Shown: positions 43,516 to 56,984, counted from the stretch's first letter. The stretch is DNA of 64,000 bases from CAVXGU01 sp963761615 (GCA_963761615.1 CAVXGU010000003.1:2356001-2420000); one strand, 5' to 3'. Notes: generated by a model from the sequence alone, not told the origin. Numbers and translations are program-made.

Positions 43516-44358
43516 CTACGCGCGCACGACGCGCGTGCCGGCGAACCGATCGTGCAGCCCGCGATGGTCGCGTCCGGGAATGGCGGTGAGGAATCCCAGT
43601 CCGGCCGGCACGGCGAGCGCGAGCCAGACGAGGGTCCGCAGAGCGGCGTGTGCGAGATCGAGCGGGTCGTCGGAGCCGGCCTGCACCACGCGGATCCCCA
43701 CCGCCATCTTGCCGAGCGTCTGGCCACCCGCGGTGAACGCCACGAGGTACCCGAGGTTCTGCACCAGGATGAAGGCGAGGAGCGGCCCCTTCGGCACGAT
43801 GTCGATCTCGGCCATCGAGATGCCGCAGATTCGGAGAGTGAAGTAGATGACGACGGCGTCGACCGCCGCGAGGATCAGCAGGTCGACCACCACGGCGGCG
43901 AGCCGGGCGAGGGCGGTCGCGGTCTCCGACGCGTCGGCCGCCGCCGGTCCGGCAATCTGGCCCCAGGCGGATGACTCGCCGGCTGCCAGAGACGGCCTCT
44001 CGGCGGGCTCGGCCGCGAAGTCGAGCGAGGGCGTCAGCGGCTGGCTCCGCAGCCGCGGCACCTCGGGGGTCGCCCGGCGCACGGCGAGCGGGGCGCGCGG
44101 ACGTGACGGGCGCGCGATGAGCGGCTCATCGTCCGATCGCAGGGCGTCGCCGAACGGCAGCTCGGACGTTGGAGGCGGGGGCGGCGCCAGCGTCACGTCG
44201 ATCATCGACAGCTCGGCGGTCGACGGCGTGGCGCCGGAGTGGGTTCGGATGGGCAGGTCCGCCTCGGGCTCGGCGGGCGACAGCGCGAAGTCGTAGCCGC
44301 AGTACCGGCAGCGATCGACGTGCTCGAACCGGAGATATCCGCACTTGGGACACTTCAT
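43516..44358 (-). CDS. Zinc-ribbon RDD-family membrane protein
   Basis: 280 aa. N-terminal zinc ribbon MKCPKCGYLRFEHVDRCRYCG (two C-x2-C pairs), a long Pro/Ala-rich linker, then an RDD domain with three hydrophobic segments (LARLAAVVVDLLILAAVDAV, GGQTLGKMAVGIRVV). RDD proteins are often transporters or accessory membrane proteins; function here is open. ATG 44358 overlaps the upstream TPR gene (ATGA). Confidence 0.75.
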   Translation of the reverse strand: MKCPKCGYLRFEHVDRCRYCGYDFALSPAEPEADLPIRTHSGATPSTAELSMIDVTLAPPPPPTSELPFGDALRSDDEPLIARPSRPRAPLAVRRATPEVPRLRSQPLTPSLDFAAEPAERPSLAAGESSAWGQIAGPAAADASETATALARLAAVVVDLLILAAVDAVVIYFTLRICGISMAEIDIVPKGPLLAFILVQNLGYLVAFTAGGQTLGKMAVGIRVVQAGSDDPLDLAHAALRTLVWLALAVPAGLGFLTAIPGRDHRGLHDRFAGTRVVRA

Positions 44359-45227
44359 GGGCTGTCGGTCCCTTCCGACGACCGCGCCGGCGGAGTCGAC
44401 ACGAGCGCCAGCAGCTGCTGTTGGATGTCGGCGCGCAGATCGTCGGCCTCGCCCCGCTCCGCGTCGGTCGGCCGGATGCGATCCAGGACGGCGAGGGCAT
44501 CGTGGAGGCGGCCGCCCGCCGCCAGCGCCCGCGCCCGGTCGAGGTTCATTTCGCCACGCCTCGGGATCGGCGGCACGGTGTCGGGAACGTCCGGATCGAT
44601 CGGCACCGCCAGTTCCGGCTCCGAGAAGGCCCTGAGCGGCGACCACCGCCAGCCGTTCGATGCCGCGATCGCCGCTGCGCTCACGCCCGCGGCCAGCACG
44701 AGCATGCCCAGCGTCACGGCGAGGCCGCCCGTGCGGCGGGGCACCGGCGCCTCCTCGACCGGGCGGAGCGCGGGCCGCGGCGCCGGGGCCGGCGTCGGCA
44801 CCATCACGTGCGCCGGCACGTCGGCGCCCGGAATCGGCCGGTCCGCCCGCTCCAGGCGATCCAGGCGGCTGAGCACGGAGAACGCCTCGTCGGCCGGCGC
44901 ACCTCCGTCGATTGCCGCGCGCAGCAGCCGCCGCGCCTCGCCGCCGTCGCCGCGGCGGAACGCCGCCACGCCGTCGTGCAGGAGCTCCTCCGACTGGCGC
45001 TGCCGCTCGGCGAGGGCGCTGCGCGCCCGCTCGATGTACGCCCGCGCCCGTGCGTGATTGCGATCCAGGAACAGGCAGCGGGTCCACACGCTGATCGCGT
45101 GCTCGTAGTGCTGGGCGAAGTAGTGATCCAGGCCGATGAGCAGCAGCTGCTCGAGCCGGGCGTCGCGATCGCCAACCGACCCGGCGTCGAGCGCGTGGGA
45201 GCCGTCGGCAGGAAGCGATTCGGCCAT
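44355..45227 (-). CDS. TPR-like single-pass membrane protein
   Basis: 290 aa. TPR-like helices at about 20-115 (LEQLLLIGLDHYFAQHYEHAISVW), a Pro-rich segment, one transmembrane helix near 170-188 (GLAVTLGMLVLAAGVSAAAIA), and a C-terminal domain with another helix pair. Start ATG 45227; a TATAAT at 45241-45246 on this strand predicts a 7-base leader. Co-translated with the RDD gene. Unknown role. Confidence 0.7.
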   Translation of the reverse strand: MAESLPADGSHALDAGSVGDRDARLEQLLLIGLDHYFAQHYEHAISVWTRCLFLDRNHARARAYIERARSALAERQRQSEELLHDGVAAFRRGDGGEARRLLRAAIDGGAPADEAFSVLSRLDRLERADRPIPGADVPAHVMVPTPAPAPRPALRPVEEAPVPRRTGGLAVTLGMLVLAAGVSAAAIAASNGWRWSPLRAFSEPELAVPIDPDVPDTVPPIPRRGEMNLDRARALAAGGRLHDALAVLDRIRPTDAERGEADDLRADIQQQLLALVSTPPARSSEGTDSP

Positions 45228-45264
45228 GAAAAACGCGCAAATTATAGCACCGCGTGAGCGTGAG

Positions 45265-45270
45265 TACAAT
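45265..45270 (+). promoter_or_regulatory. -10 element close to the ftcD start
   Basis: TACAAT, 8 bases before GTG 45279, no SD. The divergent TATAAT for the TPR gene is at 45241-45246, so two promoters share this 51-base gap. Confidence 0.4.
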
Positions 45271-45278
45271 CCCCCCTC

Positions 45279-46170
45279 GTGCGGATCGAGTGCGTGCCGA
45301 ACGTCAGCGAAGGACGCCGGCCGGCGATCGTCGACCGGATGGCGCGCGCGGTCCGCGCGGTGCCCGGCGTCCGCCTCCTCGATCGCTCGTCCGACCCCGC
45401 GCACAACCGCTCGGTGTTCACGCTCGTCGGCGAGCCGGATCCGCTGGCCAACGCGGCCCTCGCGCTGGCGGAGCGGGCCGTCGCCGACATCGACCTCCGC
45501 TACCACACCGGCGTCCACCCGCGCATCGGCGCCCTCGACGTCCTGCCGTTCGTGCCGCTCGACGACACGCCGATGGCGGCGTGCGTGGCGCTGGCGCGCC
45601 GGACCGGCGCCGCCATCGCCGGGCGCTGGGGTGTACCGGTCTATCTCTACGAGGACGCGGCGGCAGCCCCGGAGCGGCGGCGCCTCGAGGACGTGCGCCG
45701 CGGCGGCCTCGAGGGGCTCGCCGCACGAATCGCGGAGCCCGCCTGGTGGCCCGACTTCGGGCCCCGGGCCCTCCATCCGACGGCCGGCGCCTGCGCGGTC
45801 GGCGCCCGGAAGCTGCTGGTCGCCTTCAACGTGAACCTGGCGACGACCCGGCTCGACGTGGCGCGGGCAATTGCCGCGACGATCCGGGAGCGCGGCGGCG
45901 GCCTGCCGGCGGTGAAGGCCCTCGGCCTCCCGCTCGCCGACCGCGGCATCGTCCAGGTCTCCATGAACCTGACCGACGTCGACCGGACGCCGATGCCGGT
46001 GGCCTTCCAGGCGGTGTCGCGGGAAGCCGCCCGCCGGGGCGTGGCGGTGGCGGGCAGCGAAGTGATCGGGCTGGTGCCGCGCGCCGCGCTCGCCGGCGCG
46101 ACGCCGGAGGATCTGCAGAATCGAAGACTGGAGCGACGACCGCGTGCTCGAGGCGCGGCTCGGCGCCTGA
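45279..46170 (+). CDS. ftcD: Glutamate formimidoyltransferase, frameshifted at the 3' end
   Basis: Transfers the formimino group of formiminoglutamate to tetrahydrofolate (histidine degradation). RIECVPNVSEGRRPAIVDRM, LDRSSDPAHNRSVFTLVG and LRYHTGVHPRIGALDVLPFVPL are diagnostic, as is LVAFNVNLATTRLDVARAIA. After EDLQ an extra A (CAGAATCG for CAGATCG, at 46119-46120) shifts the frame; correcting it gives IEDWSDDRVLEARLGA and TGA at 46168. The loss affects only about 17 residues. Only the transferase domain is present, not the cyclodeaminase. No other hut gene nearby. Confidence 0.88.
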
Positions 46171-47556
46171 TCAGGCCGACTCCTCTTCCTCCTCGCCCCG
46201 GCGGGTCAGGCCGAACGTCCGCATCTTCCGGTACAGATTGCTGCGCTCGACGCCCAGCACCTCGGCCGTGCGCGACATGTTGCCCTGCTGCTCGGTGAGC
46301 GTCCGCAGGATGAATTCACGCTCGAACTGCTCACGGGCGTCGTGCAGGGTCAGACGCTCGCCGGGCGCGACCGGCTCCTCGGTCCGTCCGAGGCTGTCGC
46401 GATCGAGGAACCCGAGGTCCGAGGCCGCGATGGTGTCGCCCGGCACCATGATCATGAGCCGCTCGATCACGTTCCGCAGCTCGCGGACGTTGCCCGGCCA
46501 CGCGTAGCGCCTCAGGACCGCGAGCGCGTCGGCGTCGAACCGCTTGATGCGGCGCCCGTACTCGCGCGCCAGCTCCGCCATGAAGTGATCCGCCAGGCGC
46601 GGGATGTCCTCCTGCCGCTCGCGGAGCGGCGGGACGAAGATCGGGATCACGTTCAGGCGGAAGTACAGGTCCTCGCGGAACCGGCCCGCACGGATCTCGG
46701 CCGGCAGATCCTTGTTGGTCGCCGCCACGACGCGGGCGTCGACCTTGATCCGGGCCGTCCCGCCCACGGCCTCCATGGTCTGCTCCTGCAGGACGCGCAG
46801 CACTTTCGCCTGCGTCTTGAGGCTCATGTCCCCGATCTCGTCGAGGAAGATGGTCCCGCCGTCGGCCGCCTCGAACTTGCCGCGCCGGTCGGCCACTGCC
46901 CCGGTGAAGGCGCCCCGGACGTGGCCGAAGAGCTCGCTCTCGATGAGCTCTTCGGGAATCGCCGCGCAGTTCACTTCGACGAACGGCCCGCCGCGCCGGC
47001 GGCTGAGGCCATGGACCGTCCGGGCCACCAGTTCCTTGCCCGTGCCGTTCTCGCCGTAGACCAGCACGCGCCCGTTGGTCGGCGCGGCCATCGCCACCTG
47101 CTCGCGAAGCTGGCGCATCGCGTAGCTCTCGCCGACCATCACCTGGTGCCGGTCGACGCGCGCGCGAAGCGCCCGATTCTCCGCTTCGAGCCGCCGCTGA
47201 CGCAGCGCGTTGCGCACGACGAGCACCGTCTTGTCGAGCGAGAGCGGCTTCTCGACGAAGTCGAACGCGCCGAGCTTGATCGCCCGCACCGCGGATTCGA
47301 TGTTGCCGTGGCCGGAAATGAGGACGACCTGCGCGTCACTCTGACGCTCGCGCAGCCGGGCGAGCGTTGCCAGGCCGTCGAGGCCGGGCAGCCACACGTC
47401 CAGCAGGATGAGGTCCACGCCGCCGCGGTTCACCCGATCGAGGCACGCCTCGCCGCTCTCGGCCGTCTCCACGGCGTAGCCCTCGTCGCGCAGGACGCCG
47501 GCCAGCGCGGTCCGCACGCCGGGCTCGTCGTCGACGATCAGGATCGTAGGCTTCAT
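46171..47556 (-). CDS. ntrX: NtrX-like sigma-54 response regulator
   Basis: 461 aa. Receiver domain with phospho-acceptor Asp53 (LILLDVWLPGLDG), AAA+ domain with Walker A GENGTGKE, the sigma-54 contact GAFTGA and the Walker B region GGTIFLDEIGD, then a C-terminal Fis-type HTH (RTAEVLGVERSNLYRKM). Four bases after ntrY, so they form a pair. Its stop abuts the convergent ftcD stop (TGATCA). Activates sigma-54 promoters, often nitrogen or envelope related. Confidence 0.92.
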   Translation of the reverse strand: MKPTILIVDDEPGVRTALAGVLRDEGYAVETAESGEACLDRVNRGGVDLILLDVWLPGLDGLATLARLRERQSDAQVVLISGHGNIESAVRAIKLGAFDFVEKPLSLDKTVLVVRNALRQRRLEAENRALRARVDRHQVMVGESYAMRQLREQVAMAAPTNGRVLVYGENGTGKELVARTVHGLSRRRGGPFVEVNCAAIPEELIESELFGHVRGAFTGAVADRRGKFEAADGGTIFLDEIGDMSLKTQAKVLRVLQEQTMEAVGGTARIKVDARVVAATNKDLPAEIRAGRFREDLYFRLNVIPIFVPPLRERQEDIPRLADHFMAELAREYGRRIKRFDADALAVLRRYAWPGNVRELRNVIERLMIMVPGDTIAASDLGFLDRDSLGRTEEPVAPGERLTLHDAREQFEREFILRTLTEQQGNMSRTAEVLGVERSNLYRKMRTFGLTRRGEEEEESA

Positions 47557-47560
47557 GCGC

Positions 47561-49834
<2,274 letters not shown>

Positions 49835-49849
49835 CGGGGACCGGGCGCC

Positions 49850-50412
49850 TCAGGGGATGAACGTGAACTGGGAGCGGCCGAGGATCGAGCCGTGATCCCA
49901 CGGCCAGAAGAACCAGCTGTCGTGCGGCTGGGTGTGGGCGCGAATGCGGACGTAGTACTCGTCGTTGGCGTCGAGGGTGGCCGTGGTCGAGAGCGCCACG
50001 CGGTCGAAGCGCGTCATCCAGCGCTGGACGTCCGCCTCGTTCTCGGTCGGGCGCGCGTCTTCGAGACGCCCGTCGATCGACCGGGACAGCTGGTAGCGCC
50101 GCGTCAGGTTGTCGAACCGGACCGTCGCCGTGACGGTGACCGACGCGACGGTGGAGTCGAACCAGCCGGCGACGCCGCGCCGCAGCTCCACGTCGTAGGA
50201 GAAGCTGGTCGTCAGGCCGCTCTGGATGGCCGCGCGCACGTCGGGCGTCATCCCGCCGTCGAGCTCGAAGGACACCAGCACCTGACCGTCGCGCGCCATC
50301 GGCGTCACGTTGAGCACCACGGGCTCGCCATCCGCCGCCGCCACCCGCCGCCCCGGGCCCAGACCGGCGATCGCGAGGGTCGCGACGACACCCACCAGCA
50401 GCCGGACCTTGG

Positions 50413-50416
<4 letters not shown>
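49850..50416 (-). CDS. DUF4390 secreted protein
   Basis: 188 aa. Signal peptide (1-28), then a beta-rich domain (VLVSFELDGGMTPDVRAAIQSGLTTSFSYDVELRR; C-terminal SWFFWPWDHGSILGRSQFTF) matching DUF4390. These proteins commonly precede NtrY-type kinases and may be periplasmic partners of the sensor domain. Overlaps the nrdR stop by ATGA; ntrY starts 15 bases after its stop. Confidence 0.85.
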
Positions 50417-50871
<455 letters not shown>

Positions 50872-50874
50872 CGC

Positions 50875-51900
50875 TTATGCCGTCGGCTCGGCCCGCTCGG
50901 CCATCTGCCGCAGACCCGCCACGCTCAGCCCCGCCTGTGCGGCGAAGTACAGCCCGAGCAGCAGTGCCGGGCCGATCGAGAAGAGGTGCATGACGATCGC
51001 CGCCCCCACGGCTTCGTCGTTCGGCACGCCGTAGAAGGCCGTCACGCCGAGCCGGAACGCCTCGTGGAACCCGCCCACCGCGCCCGGCGTCGGCACCGCG
51101 ACGCCCAGCACGAGCAGCGGCACCACCAGGAACGATCCGGTGAAGGGCACGTGGAGCCCGAAGGCGCGCGACACCGCCCAGATCCCGAGGTCGATCGTCA
51201 GCCAGAGCGGGAACGACCAGACGAGCGCCCCGATCAGCCGGCCTGGACGCCGGATGGCGCCGAGCCCGATCGCGAACTTCTCCGCGATGCGCGCCACCAC
51301 GCCGGCGAACGAGGAGGGAATCACCTGGCTCAACCGGTGCATCGCCTTCCCGAGACGCGCCGGATCGCCCGCGAGCAGGAACAGCACCGTGAGCGCGCCG
51401 AGCGCCAGCACCGCGGCGCCCAGACCGGTCCACGTCACGAGCTCCATGCCCCGAGGGTTCACCGCGCGCGGCGCCTCGGCGAACGCGAGCACGTAGAGGC
51501 CGAGGAGCACCAGCACGGTGATCATGTCGAGCAGCCGCTCGAGCACGATCGTCGCAAAGGCGCCCGTCGCGCTCTTGCCCTCGCTCCGCGCGAGGAAGTA
51601 GGGCCGGATCACTTCACCGGCGCGGGCCGGCAGCACGCTGCTCGCCGCGAAGCCCACCGCCGTCGCCCGAAACGAGTTCCCGAACGTCGTCTGCCCGAGC
51701 GGCGCCAGCAGGTAGCGCCAGCGCAGCGCCCGGATGGCCAGGCTGGCGCACATCGTCGACAGCGAGAGCGCGAGCCACGCCGGCTGCGCCGACGCGATCG
51801 CCTCGGCGACGCCCCACACGTCCACGTTGCGCAGGAAGAGCGCCACCAGACCGGCCGCCAGTGCCAGCACGGCGATTGTGCGAACGGGAATGGACTTCAC
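50875..51900 (-). CDS. YbhN/AglD-family (LPG synthase-like) membrane protein
   Basis: 341 aa with about 8 hydrophobic helices. AIRALRWRYLLAPLG, PARAGEVIRPYFLARSEG and TPGAVGGFHEAFRLGV are typical of the lysylphosphatidylglycerol synthase transmembrane/UPF0104 family. Likely moves or modifies a lipid; specificity unknown. GTG 51900. A TATAGT at 51914-51919 lies 13 bases upstream on this strand. Confidence 0.8.
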   Translation of the reverse strand: MKSIPVRTIAVLALAAGLVALFLRNVDVWGVAEAIASAQPAWLALSLSTMCASLAIRALRWRYLLAPLGQTTFGNSFRATAVGFAASSVLPARAGEVIRPYFLARSEGKSATGAFATIVLERLLDMITVLVLLGLYVLAFAEAPRAVNPRGMELVTWTGLGAAVLALGALTVLFLLAGDPARLGKAMHRLSQVIPSSFAGVVARIAEKFAIGLGAIRRPGRLIGALVWSFPLWLTIDLGIWAVSRAFGLHVPFTGSFLVVPLLVLGVAVPTPGAVGGFHEAFRLGVTAFYGVPNDEAVGAAIVMHLFSIGPALLLGLYFAAQAGLSVAGLRQMAERAEPTA

Positions 51901-51985
51901 GTGAGAACGTCCTACTATACCGCCAGTGTTGCCAGCGCGTCCCCCGTCCTGTAATATGCGGCCCTTCTCGCCGCGAGGAAGTACC

Positions 51986-52903
51986 GTGCCGCTTGCCGCT
52001 CCGCTCCTCGACACCGCGCTCGCCGATCGCCAACCCGACCGCCGAGGCAAGGTTCGCGACATCTACGACTACGGCGACCGTCTGCTCATCGTCGCCACCG
52101 ATCGCATCTCCGCCTTCGACTACGTGCTCGGGTCGGGCATTCCCGACAAGGGCAAGGTCCTGACGCAGATCTCGACGTTCTGGTTCGAGCGCCTCGCGCC
52201 GATCGTCGCCAACCACGTGGTCTCCACCGACCCCGACGACTTTCCGGCGGACGCGCGCGCGGCCCGCGACCGCCTCGCCGGGCGCTCGATGCTCGTGCGC
52301 AAGACGACGCCGCTCCCGATCGAGTGCGTGGCCCGCGGGTACCTGTCCGGATCGGGCTGGAAGGACTACCGTGCCTCCGGCGCCGTGTGCGGCATCGACC
52401 TGCCGGCCGGCCTCCGCGAGTCCGACCGCCTGCCGGCGCCGATCTTCACGCCCGCCACCAAGGCCGAGAGCGGCCACGATCTGAACATCGACGACGAGGC
52501 GGCGGCGCGGCTCGTGGGACGCGAGGTGCTCGAGCGCGTCAAGGACCTCACGCTGCGCGTCTACGCCGCCGGCGCCGCGCACGCCGAGGCGTGCGGGATC
52601 ATCGTGGCCGACACGAAGCTCGAGTTCGGTGTGCTGCCCGGCGACGACCGTCCGGCCGCGGCGCGCCTCATCCTGATCGACGAGGTCCTCACGCCGGATT
52701 CCTCCCGCTTCTGGCCGCGCGACGGCTACCGGCCGGGCGGGCCCCAGCCGAGCTTCGACAAGCAGTTCGTCCGCGACTATCTCGAGTCGATTCGCTGGAA
52801 CAAGCAGCCGCCCGTCCCGACCCTGCCGGAGGAGGTCGTGACCCGCACGCGCGACAAGTACCTGGAGGCGTTTCGGCGCCTCACCGGACGCGAGCTCGCG
52901 TGA
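51986..52903 (+). CDS. purC: Phosphoribosylaminoimidazole-succinocarboxamide synthase
   Basis: SAICAR synthase of purine synthesis. 305 aa, the longer form. GKVRDIYDYGDRLLIVATDRISAFDYVL, VARGYLSGSGWKDY, FTPATKAESGHDLNI and VLTPDSSRFWPRDGY are diagnostic. GTG 51986 has GAGGAA at good spacing. Divergent from the flippase gene with an 85-base gap. Confidence 0.96.
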   Translation: MPLAAPLLDTALADRQPDRRGKVRDIYDYGDRLLIVATDRISAFDYVLGSGIPDKGKVLTQISTFWFERLAPIVANHVVSTDPDDFPADARAARDRLAGRSMLVRKTTPLPIECVARGYLSGSGWKDYRASGAVCGIDLPAGLRESDRLPAPIFTPATKAESGHDLNIDDEAAARLVGREVLERVKDLTLRVYAAGAAHAEACGIIVADTKLEFGVLPGDDRPAAARLILIDEVLTPDSSRFWPRDGYRPGGPQPSFDKQFVRDYLESIRWNKQPPVPTLPEEVVTRTRDKYLEAFRRLTGRELA

Positions 52904-52922
52904 TGCGGGCCGAGGGGGGCCA

Positions 52923-53132
52923 GTGATCAGCGACCGGCTGGACCGGCTGGTCCAGGAGATGGTGGATCAGGGCGTCCAGTTCGGCGACGCCGTCCAGGAA
53001 TTCGAGAAGCGCTTCATCGCCAAGGTGTTGGCGCAGGCAGACGGCAGCCTGACGAAGACCGCCGACACGCTCGGGGTGCACCGGAACACGCTCACCCGGA
53101 AGATGGAAACGTACAAGATTCGCCGCCGCTAG
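52923..53132 (+). CDS. Small Fis-type helix-turn-helix protein
   Basis: 69 aa. N-terminal amphipathic helices (VQEMVDQGVQFGDAVQEFEK) and a C-terminal Fis-like HTH (GSLTKTADTLGVHRNTLTRKMETYKI). Likely a DNA-binding dimer. GTG 52923 follows GAGGGGGG. Between purC and the groES promoter. Confidence 0.8.
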   Translation: MISDRLDRLVQEMVDQGVQFGDAVQEFEKRFIAKVLAQADGSLTKTADTLGVHRNTLTRKMETYKIRRR

Positions 53133-53142
53133 CACTCCCGTC

Positions 53143-53170
53143 TTGACTCTGCCAACAGCCGGCCTATAAT
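53143..53170 (+). promoter_or_regulatory. groES-groEL promoter
   Basis: TTGACT (53143-53148), 16-base spacer, TATAAT (53165-53170). The CIRCE operator starts on the last base of the -10, so HrcA binding would cover the transcription start. Confidence 0.85.
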
Positions 53171-53196
53171 TAGCAGTCGCGCCTGGCGACTGCTAA
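53170..53196. promoter_or_regulatory. CIRCE operator (HrcA site), variant
   Basis: TTAGCAGTC, 9-base spacer, GACTGCTAA: a perfect 9-N9-9 inverted repeat. It differs from the CIRCE consensus TTAGCACTC-N9-GAGTGCTAA by a compensated C-to-G change at position 7. HrcA repression of groESL is therefore expected. hrcA is not in the window. Confidence 0.9.
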
Positions 53197-53268
53197 CCGC
53201 CGGGGCCGGGGTTCCACCAGCGCAACATCCGCAGTCAATCACTCACCCGATTCACGGAGAGGACGAGC

Positions 53269-53574
53269 ATGAACGTCAGACCGCTGCACGACCGCATCAT
53301 TGTTCAGCGCATCGATGAGGGCGAACAGAAGATCGGCGGGATCATCATTCCGGATTCCGCCAAGGAAAAGCCCCAGCAAGGCAAGGTCATGGCCGTGGGC
53401 AACGGCAAGACCAACGACGAAGGCAAGCGGACGCCGCTCGACGTCAAGGCCGGCGACACCGTGCTCTTCGGCAAGTACTCCGGTCAGGAGATCAAGGTCG
53501 ACGGCGAGGAGTACCTGATCATGCGGGAGGACGAAGTGCTCGGCGTGATCGAGGGCGCGCCCAAGAAGAAGTAG
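53269..53574 (+). CDS. groES: Co-chaperonin GroES
   Basis: 101 aa. NVRPLHDRIIVQRIDEGEQKIGGIIIPDSAKEKPQQG includes the mobile loop that docks on GroEL; the C-terminus YLIMREDEVLGVIEG is typical. AGAGGA lies about 8 bases before ATG 53269. Forms the lid of GroEL. Heat-shock regulated through CIRCE. Confidence 0.98.
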   Translation: MNVRPLHDRIIVQRIDEGEQKIGGIIIPDSAKEKPQQGKVMAVGNGKTNDEGKRTPLDVKAGDTVLFGKYSGQEIKVDGEEYLIMREDEVLGVIEGAPKKK

Positions 53575-53633
53575 CGGCGTCCGTGCCCACGTGAATTCGA
53601 CGGACCCTGACGGTCCGCTTCTGAGGAGAGACC

Positions 53634-55262
<1,629 letters not shown>

Positions 55263-55303
55263 GCAGGACGCCTCAGGGCGCCAGGCCTCGAAGAACACGG
55301 GAT

Positions 55304-55345
55304 CGGGGCTCGACGGCGAAGGCCGTCGGGCCCCGTTTTCGTTTT
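55304..55345 (+). terminator. Intrinsic terminator after groEL
   Basis: A 14-bp stem (55304-55317 with 55322-55335, one wobble), GAAG loop, then TTTTCGTTTT. The strongest terminator in the window. Confidence 0.92.
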
Positions 55346-55379
55346 GGGGGCCCTCAGTCCCCTTCGCCGGAACCGGCGT

Positions 55380-56294
55380 CTATCGGAGGGTGAATGTCAG
55401 CTCGATCGTGACGAGGACGGGCACCGGTTCGCCGCGGCGCGTGCCGGGGCGGAAGCGCCACTGCCTGGCGGCCTTGACGGCTTCATCGTCGAGCCCGTAG
55501 CGCGGATCGAGCGACCGGACCACGTGGACGTCGCCCACGGTGCCGTCGGTGCGGACCACGCACTCGACTTCGACGCTGCCCTGAATCCGCGCGCGCATCG
55601 CTTCCGAGGTGTACTGCGGCTTCACCTGGCGCAGAACCTCGGGCACCGTCACGCCGCTGCCCGGACGGTACGCGCCGCCGCCCGTGCCGCCGCCCGACCC
55701 GGGGCCGAGACCCGATCCCTGGCCGGGCCCGATGCCGGTGCCCTGGCCCGTGCCGACGCCGCCGCCGCGGCCCGGCCCGAGCGACGCCGTCGGGGGACCA
55801 GGCGGCGCCTCGATCGCGCCGGGCAGGTACTCCGCCGCCGACGCGAGGGTCTGGACGGGTATCTGGACCATTTGAACAGGATTCGGTTCGGGCTTCTTCG
55901 GCATCACCGGCGCCACACTGGGCGCCTTCACCGCGGGCACCGTGAGCTTGTCCTTACCCGGCATCTTGGCCTGACGCGGGGGCTCTTTCATCTGATTGCC
56001 GCCGCCACCGCCACCGCCGCCCGGACCGGGTTCGGCGAGCCACACCATCGAGTCGTTGATCTTTTCGGGCAGGATCGCCTCGGTGTACCCGTGACCGAGG
56101 TGGGCCATGATCACGATGACCAGCACGGCAGCGACGTGGCAGCCGAATGCCACGCCCAGCGCGCCGCGCAGGCGCCCGCGCTGCTGCTCGATGAGGAAAG
56201 GAAATTCAGCGGGGTGCGCGCCTTCGACGTGCACGGACAGGTGCCCGGCGGAGGTGCTGACGCCGGCCGTTTCCCGGTTCTCAGCCATCGTCAC
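55380..56294 (-). CDS. TonB-family energy-transducing protein
   Basis: 304 aa. One N-terminal membrane helix (about 45-65), a Gly-rich then Pro-rich spacer with repeated GTGQGTGIGPG units, and a C-terminal TonB domain from about 215 (VTVPEVLRQVKPQYTSEAMRARIQGSVEVECVV, WRFRPGTRRGEPVPVLV). Transfers energy to outer-membrane receptors. GTG 56294 or ATG 56288. No ExbBD nearby. Convergent with groEL across the terminator. Confidence 0.9.
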   Translation of the reverse strand: MTMAENRETAGVSTSAGHLSVHVEGAHPAEFPFLIEQQRGRLRGALGVAFGCHVAAVLVIVIMAHLGHGYTEAILPEKINDSMVWLAEPGPGGGGGGGGNQMKEPPRQAKMPGKDKLTVPAVKAPSVAPVMPKKPEPNPVQMVQIPVQTLASAAEYLPGAIEAPPGPPTASLGPGRGGGVGTGQGTGIGPGQGSGLGPGSGGGTGGGAYRPGSGVTVPEVLRQVKPQYTSEAMRARIQGSVEVECVVRTDGTVGDVHVVRSLDPRYGLDDEAVKAARQWRFRPGTRRGEPVPVLVTIELTFTLR

Positions 56295-56441
56295 GCGAAA
56301 ACTGCCCTATGTTTTATTCTCGCCTACGAGATCCGACGCCGCAACTGCAAAAGCGGTGCCTCGGCGCGCCGTTGCTGCTGATGATTTAGACCGAGAGACT
56401 TGCCGGTAGGACTGTCCTCGGATGCCGATGCGAGAATCCGA

Positions 56442-56489
56442 GAACCTTCAGAACTTTCCAGAACCTTCCAGAACCCGAGAACCCCGAGA
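56442..56489 (+). repeat. Short tandem repeat GAACCTTCCA-like
   Basis: Degenerate ~10-bp units (GAACCTTCA, GAACTTTCCA, GAACCTTCCA) turning into CGAGAACCC units, next to the 3' end of the following minus-strand gene. Non-coding. Confidence 0.8.
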
Positions 56490-56497
56490 ACCTCGTC

Positions 56498-56956
56498 TTA
56501 CACGCGCCCGGCCCAAGCCCCGATCGCCGCGTTGCCGCCCCCGTACGAATGTAGCACGGCGAGGGCGTCCGCCGCCCGCGGCTCGCTCTGGATCGCGACG
56601 AGCACGCCGCCGCGGGCCGCCAGGGCCTCGAAGATGCGACCGTCGTGCGCCTGGAACCCCACACGCCGCATCGTTCCGGCAATCCCGAGCTTGCCGAGAT
56701 CGCGGGCAGTGCCTTGCAGAGCGTCGATGAGGGAGCCGCGCGCGAGCACGGCGCCGAGGGGCGCAATCTCGAGCCGTGTCCCGGCGCCGCCGAACACGCG
56801 CTCGATGAGGACCGAGATGTCCGGAGATTCCTTGGCGAGAATCGTCAACGCCTCGGCCGGCAACCCGATCTGCTTGAGCGCCTGGAGGCCCTTTTCCGCC
56901 CACGCCGCGTCCTGAAAGACGGCAACCGTGAACTGCGCGGTGTCGACTGCGTGCAT
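56498..56956 (-). CDS. Hypothetical protein
   Basis: 152 aa from ATG 56956. An N-terminal FTVAVFQDAAWAEKGLQALKQIGLPAEALTIL resembles the ferredoxin-like start of general-stress/DUF1269-type proteins; the middle is Gly/Ala-rich without a clear membrane helix. Divergent from the flavoprotein gene, with overlapping -10-like elements in the 28-base gap. No certain function. Confidence 0.6.
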   Translation of the reverse strand: MHAVDTAQFTVAVFQDAAWAEKGLQALKQIGLPAEALTILAKESPDISVLIERVFGGAGTRLEIAPLGAVLARGSLIDALQGTARDLGKLGIAGTMRRVGFQAHDGRIFEALAARGGVLVAIQSEPRAADALAVLHSYGGGNAAIGAWAGRV

Positions 56957-56984
56957 GGCGTGTAATGTATCACGAGAGCGATTG

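Noticed and set aside
51901..51919. Leaderless call for the YbhN-type gene
   Set aside because: TATAGT is 13 bases upstream and an AGGA lies between, so a normal SD-led transcript from another promoter is equally possible.
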